Of a stretch of DNA of 14,530 bases, positions 1-7,726 are shown piece after piece. A program made the position numbers and the translations under genes. Source of the stretch: Desulfobacterales bacterium (GTDB taxonomy: Bacteria > Desulfobacterota > Desulfobulbia > Desulfobulbales > BM004); the NCBI GenBank assembly GCA_012974315.1, contig JAAXQI010000012.1, positions 1 through 14,530 on the forward strand. Direction: 5' to 3'. Numbering within the stretch: the first letter of the stretch is position 1; every line of letters begins with the position of its first letter. The notes beneath the pieces were generated by a model. It was not told the DNA's origin. It ran no database searches and saw only the letters and a list, made by a program, of their open reading frames with translations.

Positions 1-19
1 AGATGTGTATAAGAGACAG
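1..19 (+). other. Nextera/Tn5 mosaic-end adapter remnant
   Basis: These 19 bases (AGATGTGTATAAGAGACAG) are identical to the Tn5 mosaic end used in Nextera sequencing libraries. This is untrimmed library sequence at a contig end, not genomic DNA and not a natural transposon. Genomic sequence starts at base 20, so anything upstream of the first gene, including most of its promoter, is missing. Confidence 0.95.
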
Positions 20-38
20 CTACATATAATTTAATAAA

Positions 39-1025
39 ATGAAGAAAATCTTAATCACCGTATTCAGTTTGGTCGTAATTCTTATTTGCGGCACTTCAGG
101 ATATATGTCCATTGAAGACATGGGCATGACTGATGCTTTCTATATGACCGTTATCAGTATTACAACCGTCGGTTTCAGTGAAGTTATTCCTCTTAGCCCT
201 GCCGGCAAATATTTTACGGTAGCTCTCATCTTCGGCGGGGTTGGTTTTTTTCTTTATATGGTCAGTCTGATTACCGAGGCCATGATGGAGGGAGGCATAT
301 ATACATTTTTAGGGAGAAGACTTATGGAAAAAAAAATGGATGTCATGAAGGATCATTACATAGTTTGCGGTTTTGGGCGGATTGGCAAGGTAATCAGCAA
401 AATCCTGCATGAGAACAAGAGGCCCTTTTTGATTATTGAAAACAACCTTGAAGAAATAAAAACTATTGAGGAACTGGGCTATCTTGTACTGCAGGGTGAT
501 TCGACCAATGATGATATTCTGAACAAAGCCCATATTATGGATGCAAAGTCCTTAATAGCCGTCACAAGTTCAGATGCCGACAACGTCTACATTATTCTTT
601 CTGCCAGAGGGCTTAAACCCGATATCTATATTCTTGCCAGGTCAAGCGGCAAAAAAGGTGCGGAGACACAACTGTTACGCGCCGGCGCAAACAAGGTTTT
701 TTCTCCTTATGAAATCGGCGCCCGGAGAATGGCCCAGTCCCTGGTCAGACCAACAGTGATAGATTTTATTGACCTTACAGTCCATGATGGCGAACTTGGC
801 CTTAGACTTGAAGAACTGCAGGTTTCTGAGACAGCTACATTTGCCAACAAAACCCTGATGGATTCCGGTATCCGATCAGAGCATGACCTGATTGTCGTGG
901 CCATTAAACGGCAAAAAGGGGAAATGCTGTTTAATCCTAATCCTAATACTGATATCTTACCTGGAGATATTCTGGTTGTTTTGGGTGAGCATGTAAACAT
1001 TCAAGGTCTCGAGAAAAAGATATAA
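39..1025 (+). CDS. Two-TM potassium channel with RCK (TrkA-N/TrkA-C) domain
   Basis: This is a predicted inner-membrane K+ channel gated by a cytoplasmic ligand-binding ring. The 328-residue protein has TM1 at about residues 4-22, a pore loop with filter TTVGFSE at 42-48, and TM2 at about 57-80. A Rossmann RCK N-domain starts at about 105, with the nucleotide-binding glycines GFGRIG at 111-116 and an acidic residue after the next strand (E134). A TrkA-C-like domain fills about 251-328. This is the layout of MthK/Kch-type channels. The filter has Phe-Ser-Glu where the classic form has Tyr-Gly-Asp; I think such variants are common in this subgroup. The ATG at 39 gives a family-like N-terminus, but no Shine-Dalgarno is visible. 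A TATAAT lies at 25-30, only eight bases before the ATG, and its -35 side is lost to the adapter, so its role cannot be judged. The length is normal, so the gene is probably complete. Confidence 0.9.
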   Translation: MKKILITVFSLVVILICGTSGYMSIEDMGMTDAFYMTVISITTVGFSEVIPLSPAGKYFTVALIFGGVGFFLYMVSLITEAMMEGGIYTFLGRRLMEKKMDVMKDHYIVCGFGRIGKVISKILHENKRPFLIIENNLEEIKTIEELGYLVLQGDSTNDDILNKAHIMDAKSLIAVTSSDADNVYIILSARGLKPDIYILARSSGKKGAETQLLRAGANKVFSPYEIGARRMAQSLVRPTVIDFIDLTVHDGELGLRLEELQVSETATFANKTLMDSGIRSEHDLIVVAIKRQKGEMLFNPNPNTDILPGDILVVLGEHVNIQGLEKKI

Positions 1026-1052
1026 AAGGATATACACTCTGCTAAGCAAATC

Positions 1053-1081
1053 CCTTTAAAGCAATTTTTCTGCTATAAAGG
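1053..1081 (+). promoter_or_regulatory. Hairpin covering an orphan Shine-Dalgarno-like sequence
   Basis: CCTTTAAAGCA (1053-1063) pairs with TGCTATAAAGG (1071-1081), an 11-bp stem with one mismatch and a 7-base T-rich loop. No T-run follows, so it is not a standard terminator. The 3' arm runs into AAAGGAGGAG, a near-perfect Shine-Dalgarno, but no start codon of the next gene lies at normal spacing: the kamA-like ATG is more than 50 bases further on. It could be a processing or attenuation structure between the channel gene and the kamA-like gene, or chance. Confidence 0.35.
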
Positions 1082-1137
1082 AGGAGTTCAACCCACTGCT
1101 CTTCCCTGGTTAAAAAAATAATTACACCCCAAAATCA

Positions 1138-2181
1138 ATGGAACTCTGGCAGACTCTCCTCCAAGAAAGCATTACCCAACCGGCACAACTCCAACCAGTT
1201 TTTGGCATTACACCTGAGCCACTTTCCAAGGTGACGAAATCTTATCCCATGCGGATAAACCCTTATTATCTGAGCCTGATTAAGCAGCAGGGTGACCCCA
1301 TATGGCGCCAGGCGGTACCGGATATCCTGGAGCTTAACGATACTGTCTGCATGGAGGATCCCTTAAACGAAGAAAATCTCAGCCCCGTACCAAACCTGGT
1401 GCATAAATATCCTGACCGCGCCCTTTTTCTTGTCCACAACCAATGTGCTGTCTACTGCCGCTTCTGTACCAGAAAGCGCAAAGTCGGCACCAAAGAGATG
1501 CATGTCAGCATCAAAACAATTGATGCAGGACTTGACTATTTGCGCAAAACTGATTCCATCAGAGATGTTTTGGTTTCAGGCGGAGACCCCCTGCTTCTTG
1601 AGGACAATAAACTTGATTATATTCTTTCCAGCCTCCGGGCCATTCAACACATTGCTATCATCAGAATAGGCAGCCGCGTACCCTGTACGCTGCCGATGCG
1701 GGTGACAGAAAAACTCGCTTCAATCATCAAGCGCTATCATCCGGTATATATAAATACACATTTCAACCATCCGACCGAGATCACGCCAGAGGCGTCCATA
1801 GCATGCAACAGGTTGGCGGATGCCGGCATTCCCCTTGGCAGCCAGACCGTCCTCTTAAAAGGTGTTAATGATGATCCGGAAATAATTAAACAGCTGATGT
1901 ATAAACTCTTGCAGATTCGTGTTAAACCTTACTATCTTTTTCAAACCGACATGACAAAGGGAACGAATCACTTTCGTACCCCAATTGACAAGGGTCTTGA
2001 AATCATGCAATCCCTGATCGGCCATATATCCGGCATGGCTGTGCCTACCTTTGCCGTTGACGCTCCAGGTGGAGGAGGCAAAATCCCTCTTCTGCCCAAA
2101 TATGTCCAACACATAGGAAAACAGCTGATCTTTCAAAATTACTGCGGCGTAACCTGCACCTATGAAAATCCGGATGCATAA
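1138..2181 (+). CDS. kamA: Lysine 2,3-aminomutase family radical SAM protein (KamA-like)
   Basis: This is predicted to be a radical-SAM, PLP-dependent aminomutase that converts L-lysine to beta-lysine in the cytoplasm. In 347 residues it has the cluster motif CxxxCxxC (Cys103, Cys107, Cys110), SGGDPLL at 147-153, and the PLP-lysine motif GGGGK with Lys315. The two aspartates that bind the lysine side chain in clostridial aminomutase have counterparts here: Asp271 in QTDMTKG and Asp308 in VDAPGGGGK. The GGGGK motif argues for the aminomutase branch rather than EpmB, which as I remember it has a different PLP-lysine context, although the length is closer to EpmB than to the longer clostridial enzyme. 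Beta-lysine feeds lysine fermentation, N-epsilon-acetyl-beta-lysine osmolyte synthesis, or EF-P modification; no ablB or epmA partner is in the window. An in-frame TAA at 1111 limits the start to this ATG, which has no clear ribosome binding site. The gene for the universal stress protein follows after 21 bp, probably in one operon. Confidence 0.85.
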   Translation: MELWQTLLQESITQPAQLQPVFGITPEPLSKVTKSYPMRINPYYLSLIKQQGDPIWRQAVPDILELNDTVCMEDPLNEENLSPVPNLVHKYPDRALFLVHNQCAVYCRFCTRKRKVGTKEMHVSIKTIDAGLDYLRKTDSIRDVLVSGGDPLLLEDNKLDYILSSLRAIQHIAIIRIGSRVPCTLPMRVTEKLASIIKRYHPVYINTHFNHPTEITPEASIACNRLADAGIPLGSQTVLLKGVNDDPEIIKQLMYKLLQIRVKPYYLFQTDMTKGTNHFRTPIDKGLEIMQSLIGHISGMAVPTFAVDAPGGGGKIPLLPKYVQHIGKQLIFQNYCGVTCTYENPDA

Positions 2182-2202
2182 AATGTACTGAGGTGAAGCC
2201 AT

Positions 2203-3135
2203 ATGGAAAAAAAACTGCTTATTGCTGTTGATGGTTCAATTTACAGTTCCAATACCCTTCATTACCTGGAAAGACTTTTTGCACATCTTGATGATATCCG
2301 CTTTCACTTAATCAGCATAATTCCCTGCAATCCCTCCGATACCGCGAAGGAATGGTTCGACGAGCTGGAATTGCTGAATATGCTCAGTAAAGAGGAGCAA
2401 AAGCGTTATGCCGCAGCCAACAGATACCTCAAAAAAGCTGTAGAACAGCTCGGGCGCAACGGCATATCCCCTGAATATATTACAACTGAGGCTAAAATCT
2501 CCACCACAAGCCCTGCCGCCGAGGTGTTGAGTGTCGCCAGAAAAGGCTTTTACGATGCATTGATCATAGGACGCCGCGGAGTGTCCAAACTTGAGGAACT
2601 GATACTGGGAAGTGTTTCCTGTACTTTACTTAATAAATGCCATGATGTCCCTGTATGGATCGTTGATGGACAGGTCGATTCAAGGAAGTTTCTGGTCCCA
2701 GTAGACGGCTCCCATTTCACCCTCCAGGCTCTTGATCATCTCTGCTTCATCCTGCAGGGTAACCCCCACGCCGAAATTACCCTTTTTCATTCAACTGCCA
2801 TGTTTGCCCAGACCCAGGACCTCAGCAAAGGCTATTGCAACCAGTTCCTTCCTAAGGAGTGGTGTGAAGCCCATAAGGACGACAAAGAACTGTATTTTCT
2901 TGCACCACGTCAAATGCTCATCAACAGTGGATTTCCTCCTGATCGTATCCATCGCCTCAAAACAAAAAAAGGCATGTATCCCAGCCGCCAGATTGTACGC
3001 CAGGCACTGATTGATGACTTTGGGACAATAGTTATGGGACGCCGCGACAAAGAAATCGTAAAAGGTGTTTTCGGCAGTGTGACTGAAAAAGTCCTGGCCA
3101 TGGGGGTAGATACTGCCATATGGGTTGTCGGTTGA
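2203..3135 (+). CDS. Universal stress protein, tandem UspA domains
   Basis: This 310-residue cytoplasmic protein is built of two fused Usp domains, at about residues 1-155 and 160-310. Each begins with a strand ending in VDGS (9-12 and 167-170). The first domain carries the full ATP-binding motif G-x2-G-x9-G-S (residues 123-137, GRRG...GS). The second has a degenerate version, GRRD at 279-282 with one residue fewer before GS, so it may not bind ATP. Usp proteins bind ATP/AMP or act as stress modulators, often next to transporters and channels. The start ATG follows a clear GAGGTG ribosome binding site at about 2190-2195. It lies 21 bp after the kamA-like gene and is followed by a 123-bp gap holding a palindromic repeat, which may separate it from the next gene. 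The particular stress or partner cannot be read from sequence. Confidence 0.88.
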   Translation: MEKKLLIAVDGSIYSSNTLHYLERLFAHLDDIRFHLISIIPCNPSDTAKEWFDELELLNMLSKEEQKRYAAANRYLKKAVEQLGRNGISPEYITTEAKISTTSPAAEVLSVARKGFYDALIIGRRGVSKLEELILGSVSCTLLNKCHDVPVWIVDGQVDSRKFLVPVDGSHFTLQALDHLCFILQGNPHAEITLFHSTAMFAQTQDLSKGYCNQFLPKEWCEAHKDDKELYFLAPRQMLINSGFPPDRIHRLKTKKGMYPSRQIVRQALIDDFGTIVMGRRDKEIVKGVFGSVTEKVLAMGVDTAIWVVG

Positions 3136-3182
3136 TTGGTGCCGAAGAAATGCTTACCTTAATAACGGTCTTACAAGTTTAA

Positions 3183-3207
3183 GAGGACAGATTTAAAATC
3201 TGCCCCC
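3183..3207 (+). repeat. Dispersed palindrome, copy A
   Basis: An imperfect palindrome of the form GGACAGATTT...AAATCTGCCCC, followed by CCGGATA. It is the most degraded of three copies in the window (the others start at 7727 and 9249) and lies in + orientation in the gap between the usp gene and the transglutaminase-like gene. There is no T-run, so it is not a typical terminator. It resembles REP-type elements spread through bacterial genomes. Confidence 0.8.
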
Positions 3208-3258
3208 GGATACACTCATCAATTTTCTGTCACAGATTCATCATACAGGTAGGCTTTT

Positions 3259-4707
3259 TTGACTTTTCCTAAAAATACAATCCGCATTGCTTTTATCATT
3301 ATCTGGGTCATCCTGTTCGGCGCCCTCCTTAAACGTGATTATTTTATCAAAAGCATTGATGTCCGCGAGGATCAGACCATCAAGCGCGGCAGAGAGGAAA
3401 GCTTTGCCGGTATCTACTTCCAGAGAGAAAGAATAGGATTTGTAAAAAACAGGCTGACCGAGTCCGGTACAGATGAATATATTCTCTACCAGGATGCTTT
3501 CCTGTACTTAAATATTCTCAATGAATCCCATCCCGTTGATATGAGGGTCAAGGCAACCCTGACCAGGGATATGCTGCTCAAGGATTTTGTTTTTCACTTC
3601 ACCTCCCCTTTTTATAAAATGAATGCCGAAGGGTACGTTGAAGGCCAGGTAGTCAATTTTACACTGACAACAGGCAAGGAAACGATTTCCGATACAATAC
3701 GGCTGAAAAAGCAGCCCTTTCTTTCGACAAACAGACGTTCCTATCTCCTGAAACAGGGGCTGCAGCCTGGAGACAAGCTGAAAGTCCCCTACTTCGATCC
3801 AATTTCCCTGTCCGGAAAAGATACGGTTATGGAATATAAAGGCCAGGAGAAAATTCTACTTAACAAACGTGTATATAACCTGCATCATTTTGTAGAGACC
3901 TTTTCGGGTATAAAAATAAACAGCTGGCTGGACGATGAAGGCAAGGTTGTCAAAGAAGAGTCCCCGGCCGGTTTTGTTTTTATAGCCGAACCTGAATTCA
4001 AGGCAAAGGATCTAAAGGTTATGGGGAAAGAAATTTTAAGCAGTGTCTCTATACCTTTAACCGGGGGGAGCATGGATCTTACCGGGCGCACCTCCATCCG
4101 CTATAAATTAACCTTGCCCGAGGGCGCTGATTTTGACCTTGATAAAGACCGTCAAAGTCTTGAGGGTGACATCCTTACCCTCCAACAGAGATACCCTCCA
4201 GAGACCAATGCTGCCGCCTGCAACGGTTTTCCTGACGAGCTCGCCTCCACACCCTACATTCAGACTAAAAATCAACGTATTACAGATCTGGCGCAGGCAG
4301 AGGCAGGGGAAGAGACAAATGACCTAAACCGGATCAAGGTTCTGGCTGAGTGGGTATTTGAAAATCTTGAAAAAAGACCTGTATTGGGTATTCCGGACGC
4401 TCTTACCACATTGAGCACAAGAATGGGGGACTGTAACGAGCATGCGGCACTTTTTGCTGCCCTTGCAAGGAATGCAGGCATACCAACGAGGATAGCTTCC
4501 GGCGTCACCTTTTTTGAGGGGGCATTTTATTATCATGCCTGGAATGAAGTCTGCCTGGACGATAGCTGGTACAGTGTCGACACCACGAAAAACCAATTTC
4601 CTGCTGATCTAAGCCATATAAAATTTGTTGAAGGGGAAACTGATAAACAGGTAAAAATTGCTGCCTTGCTTGGTAAACTTAAAATTGAAATTATTAATGA
4701 CAATTAA
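3259..4707 (+). CDS. Membrane-anchored transglutaminase-like protein
   Basis: This 482-residue protein has one N-terminal TM helix (about residues 8-26) and a large domain probably outside the inner membrane. The C-terminal part is a transglutaminase-like (papain-fold) core with its triad visible: Cys392 in MGDCNEH, His426 in YHAWNEV and Asp441 in SVDTTKNQ. The region between about 45 and 330 is mostly beta-like and I do not recognise it. Bacterial members of this superfamily may be proteases, peptide hydrolases or cross-linking enzymes, so substrate and reaction are unknown. The start is a TTG: an in-frame TAG at 3250 lies just upstream, AGGTAGG at 3247-3253 gives a ribosome binding site, and this start keeps the TM anchor whole. 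The ABC ATPase gene starts 3 bp after its stop, so the two are almost certainly co-translated and probably act in the same envelope process. Confidence 0.85.
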   Translation: MTFPKNTIRIAFIIIWVILFGALLKRDYFIKSIDVREDQTIKRGREESFAGIYFQRERIGFVKNRLTESGTDEYILYQDAFLYLNILNESHPVDMRVKATLTRDMLLKDFVFHFTSPFYKMNAEGYVEGQVVNFTLTTGKETISDTIRLKKQPFLSTNRRSYLLKQGLQPGDKLKVPYFDPISLSGKDTVMEYKGQEKILLNKRVYNLHHFVETFSGIKINSWLDDEGKVVKEESPAGFVFIAEPEFKAKDLKVMGKEILSSVSIPLTGGSMDLTGRTSIRYKLTLPEGADFDLDKDRQSLEGDILTLQQRYPPETNAAACNGFPDELASTPYIQTKNQRITDLAQAEAGEETNDLNRIKVLAEWVFENLEKRPVLGIPDALTTLSTRMGDCNEHAALFAALARNAGIPTRIASGVTFFEGAFYYHAWNEVCLDDSWYSVDTTKNQFPADLSHIKFVEGETDKQVKIAALLGKLKIEIINDN

Positions 4708-4710
4708 GCC

Positions 4711-5532
4711 ATGAGTAGACCTATGAACGAAATGGATAAAACGTTGCCCGGGACAAATAAGCCTGACCAGATACTTGCCATAGACCACATTACCAAAAAG
4801 TTCGGTGATTTTAAGGCAGTCGACGATATAAGCATTACTGTCAACCGGGGAGAAATATTTGGTTTTATCGGGCCGAACGGTGCCGGCAAAACAACCACAA
4901 TCAAGATGATAGCAGGTCTTTTAAAACCTGATGCAGGACAAATATCAATCAATAAACGCAACCTGGCTGAAGAACCAGGAATCTGCAAACAGGATACCGG
5001 GTACATACCTGACCGACCCTATTTATTCGAGAAACTTACCGGGTATGAATTCCTCCAGTTCATTGCCAGTTTGTATAATCTTGATCCTGAAATATTTTCA
5101 AAAAACACGGCCCATTACCTCAAGCTTTTCGACCTGCTGGATTGGCAGCACCATCTTATCGAGAGTTATTCACACGGTATGCGGCAGAAGCTGATTATCT
5201 CCAGCGTTTTCATGCTGGATCCTCCTCTGATAGTAGTTGATGAGCCTATGGTCGGGCTTGACCCCAAAAGTGCCCGTATCGTAAAGGAACTATTTAAAAA
5301 TCATGCGGCCAGAGGTGCCTCCATTTTCCTTTCAACCCACTCCCTGGAAATTGCCCAGGAACTCTGCGACCGGATAGGGATTATTTTAAACGGAAGCCTG
5401 CGGGCAATCGGCAACCTGGATGATCTGCAGCTCGAAGCCAAAACGGAACACACGGACCTCGAGGATATTTTTCTGGAACTCACCGGTGCCTATGAACTAC
5501 AGGAGATAATTGCAGCCCTGAGGTCAGGTTGA
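4711..5532 (+). CDS. ABC transporter ATP-binding protein
   Basis: This 273-residue cytoplasmic ATPase is the motor of an ABC transporter of the ABC-2/export type. It shows Walker A GPNGAGKT (54-61), signature SYSHGMRQK (152-160), Walker B LIVVDE (173-178), D-loop GLDP (182-185) and switch His210 in STHS. The Q-loop position reads YIPDRPYLF, with Asp101 where Gln is usual; I believe this is common in the YIPD-type subfamily. It is 3 bp downstream of the transglutaminase-like gene, and the permease gene follows after 249 bp. A start at the ATGs near residue 5 or 8 is also possible, since the first 20 residues are outside the conserved fold. Substrate unknown. Confidence 0.92.
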   Translation: MSRPMNEMDKTLPGTNKPDQILAIDHITKKFGDFKAVDDISITVNRGEIFGFIGPNGAGKTTTIKMIAGLLKPDAGQISINKRNLAEEPGICKQDTGYIPDRPYLFEKLTGYEFLQFIASLYNLDPEIFSKNTAHYLKLFDLLDWQHHLIESYSHGMRQKLIISSVFMLDPPLIVVDEPMVGLDPKSARIVKELFKNHAARGASIFLSTHSLEIAQELCDRIGIILNGSLRAIGNLDDLQLEAKTEHTDLEDIFLELTGAYELQEIIAALRSG

Positions 5533-5540
5533 GAATAAAA

Positions 5541-5706
5541 GCAAGGCACAAAGTGACAAAGGCACAAAGGCACAAAGGCACAAAGTTTATTAGCCTGGAA
5601 ACTCTGTGCCAATTTAATATTTTTTTAGGATTCAACCAGTTGAACAATTTTCTAAAAATACTCAACAGTATCAAACACCATGTGCCTCTGTGCCTTCGTG
5701 CCTTGC
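5541..5706. repeat. Octamer repeats with inverted partner (GGCACAAA family)
   Basis: Five tandem 8-base units run from 5545 to 5584: GGCACAAA, with one variant unit GTGACAAA. A lone reverse-complement unit (TCTGTGCC) sits at 5603-5610, and three reverse-complement units (CATGTGCC, TCTGTGCC, TTCGTGCC) at 5679-5702. The outer arms also match (GCAA at 5541, TTGC at 5703), so about 23 of 27 bases could pair around a loop of roughly 110 bases. The block fills most of the 249-bp gap between the ABC ATPase and permease genes and contains no gene I can support. Confidence 0.8.
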
Positions 5707-5781
5707 ATACTAGAAAACTAGCCGAGAATTCGGCATAACCGGTTCATTATAATCTGGCCCTGAGGCCACGATTTTAAAAAA

Positions 5782-7455
5782 ATGCAACCTTCAAAACGAA
5801 CAACTCTTTTGCAGCCCTTTTTTTTCTCTGCAAAAAACAGATTCTTCCCGGAAAACAGGATCCCTCCCCGAACAATCGGTGTGATGGTTTTCAGTCTGGC
5901 AGTCTGCGTGGTGCTCTATAAGATTGTAGTAAAGGTTGTCACCTATTTTCACAGCCAGAATGAACTTGGCATACTTCTCAGCCTGAAGATCTTCCAGATG
6001 GCCTGGATAACCATGTTTGCCATGCTGATTTTTTCCTGTATGGTTTCAGCAGTATCAACCCTGTTCCTCTCCCAGGATAACGAAATAATCTTTGCAGCTC
6101 CAGTTCCAACATCCGATATTTTTTTCATGCGCTACGTCACAACTTCAATATACACTTCCTGGATGATGATTGTTTTTTCAATCCCGATTTTTGCTGCCTA
6201 CGGAACAGTTTTCCAGGCCTCCATTTTCTATTGGCCCCTTATGCTTGGGACCATAATCGCAACTGCTGCTATTGCCACAACCTTCGGCATGGGATTTACG
6301 GTGGTCCTGGTCAATCTCTTTCCCGCCAGACGTACCAAGGATATCATCCTCTACCTTTCAATATGTTTCGGCATCTTTATCTATATCATCTTCCGGCTTA
6401 TGCGGCCCGAGGACCTGGTTAACCCGGATAAGTACGGACATTTCATTGATTACCTGTCAGCTCTTTCCACCCCGGCTGCTCCCTATATCCCGGCTGCCTG
6501 GGCCTCCAACCTGCTTTCCTCTTATCTCCTGGATCGGGAGATTGATTTCCTGGTTGCCGCGCTGCTCTGCATTACTCCGATTGCCCTTTTCTTCCTCGGC
6601 GAATGGGCCATGGAACGCTGGTTTCTCTCAGGGTTTACAAAATCCCAGGAATCCTTTGGTGGATACCGGAAATTTTTCACCCATACCAAATATAACCGCA
6701 GCGCCCTGCAATGGATATTCCGCAAAGAAGCCAAACTGTTCCTGCGGGATTCAGCTGAATGGTCCCAGCTCTTCATGATTGGAGCCCTGGTTATTGTATA
6801 TCTTTATAATTTCAAAGTACTGCCGGTCCAGCGCTCAATGTTTGAAGAAGAGTACGTCACCAACCTCATATCATTTCTTAACATCGGGCTGACCGGCTTT
6901 GTTGTAGCATCACTGGCTGCCCGCTTTGTCTACCCTTCCATAGGGGCTGAAGGGGGCTCATTTTATATTATTATGTCTTCCCCCTTATCAACTGCCAGAT
7001 ATATGCTGCATAAATATCTTTTCTACCTGGTGCCTTTTACCGGGCTCGCCTTGATCCTGCTGGTGGTATCAAACAGTCTCATCAATATCGAGGGCCCCAT
7101 GTGGTGGATCTCGATATTTACCGGTTTGATTATTACCTGGACAGTACTTGCCATGGCACTTGGCTTTGGAGCAATCTATGCTGATTTCAAAGCAGAAAAC
7201 AGGGCTGCAGCCCTGGGTGGGATTGGGGCGATTCTTTTTCTCTTCACTGCAATCGCCTTTGAAATGGCTATTATATTCCTGGGCGGAGCTCCTGTCTTCA
7301 GGGTTATGAAAAGTTGGCTGCGAACAGGAATAATGCCAGTTAATGATTTATTGACACTGGTCGCCTGGATTCTTGTTTCTATTGCTATTTCCCTTTTTCT
7401 GGCCCTCTTTTTCATCAAAAGAGGGATCAATAAACTTGAGGCGTCAAGTACGTGA
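5782..7455 (+). CDS. Putative ABC exporter permease (multi-TM)
   Basis: This 557-residue integral membrane protein has about 12 predicted helices (roughly 32-53, 71-96, 117-139, 147-178, 186-206, 253-273, 327-345, 360-380, 411-430, 440-461, 478-500, 524-545) and a cytoplasmic loop of about 50 residues after 273. The shape, with a first half ending near 275 followed by a charged segment and a second membrane half, fits large ABC-2-type exporter permeases. It is the evident partner of the ATPase upstream. An in-frame TGA at 5761 restricts the start to this ATG. The ribosome binding site is poor (only GAGG at 5762-5765, about 16 bases away), perhaps because repeat DNA has been inserted upstream. 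Substrate unknown. It is the last gene of the + strand block. Confidence 0.85.
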   Translation: MQPSKRTTLLQPFFFSAKNRFFPENRIPPRTIGVMVFSLAVCVVLYKIVVKVVTYFHSQNELGILLSLKIFQMAWITMFAMLIFSCMVSAVSTLFLSQDNEIIFAAPVPTSDIFFMRYVTTSIYTSWMMIVFSIPIFAAYGTVFQASIFYWPLMLGTIIATAAIATTFGMGFTVVLVNLFPARRTKDIILYLSICFGIFIYIIFRLMRPEDLVNPDKYGHFIDYLSALSTPAAPYIPAAWASNLLSSYLLDREIDFLVAALLCITPIALFFLGEWAMERWFLSGFTKSQESFGGYRKFFTHTKYNRSALQWIFRKEAKLFLRDSAEWSQLFMIGALVIVYLYNFKVLPVQRSMFEEEYVTNLISFLNIGLTGFVVASLAARFVYPSIGAEGGSFYIIMSSPLSTARYMLHKYLFYLVPFTGLALILLVVSNSLINIEGPMWWISIFTGLIITWTVLAMALGFGAIYADFKAENRAAALGGIGAILFLFTAIAFEMAIIFLGGAPVFRVMKSWLRTGIMPVNDLLTLVAWILVSIAISLFLALFFIKRGINKLEASST

Positions 7456-7516
7456 CATTCACAATCGTTTGCAGCAACAAAATAAAATCCTGGAAGTTGT
7501 CAGGCAATAAGGTGCC

Positions 7517-7696
7517 CTAACCAGGCACAGAACCTGTTCCCTGGCAACCTGGACATATCTCCTCTTTGGTGCATTGGCAGTCATCCCACTCATCATCTTT
7601 TTGACTGCCGCGCCACTCCATGTCGCAGACACAGGTACCAGCAATCTTTTTTTCACCATTGCACTCGGGACAAATCTTGTTGGTTTCACCGGTCAT
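7517..7696 (-). CDS. Small eight-cysteine zinc-ribbon-like protein (59 aa)
   Basis: This 59-residue acidic protein has eight cysteines in a mirrored order: CxxC (9,12), CxC (22,24), CxC (40,42), CxxC (48,51). The outer pairs read CPECNG and CPGCQGTG, like the CxxCxGxG repeats of the DnaJ zinc finger. Two zinc sites, or less likely a metal cluster, are the simple reading. A strong ribosome binding site GGAGGT (minus strand, 7703-7708) lies six bases before the ATG, which together with the Cys pattern makes a real gene likely despite its size. It has no TM segment or signal peptide. It ends convergent with the permease gene, 61 bp away, and a palindromic repeat lies just upstream of its ribosome binding site. 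I do not know a function; rubredoxin-like electron transfer, a DnaJ-like accessory and protein binding are all possible. Confidence 0.75.
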   Translation of the reverse strand: MTGETNKICPECNGEKKIAGTCVCDMEWRGSQKDDEWDDCQCTKEEICPGCQGTGSVPG

Positions 7697-7726
7697 GATT
7701 ACACCTCCATTAAATGGAACTCATCC

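Noticed and set aside
25..30. TATAAT as the promoter of the channel gene
   Set aside because: It is eight bases from the ATG, and the -35 region is replaced by adapter, so it cannot be judged and is easily chance in AT-rich sequence.
7456..7516. Terminator in the gap between the convergent genes
   Set aside because: The best stem (CCTG/CAGG on the minus strand before a T-rich stretch) is only 4 bp, too weak to call.
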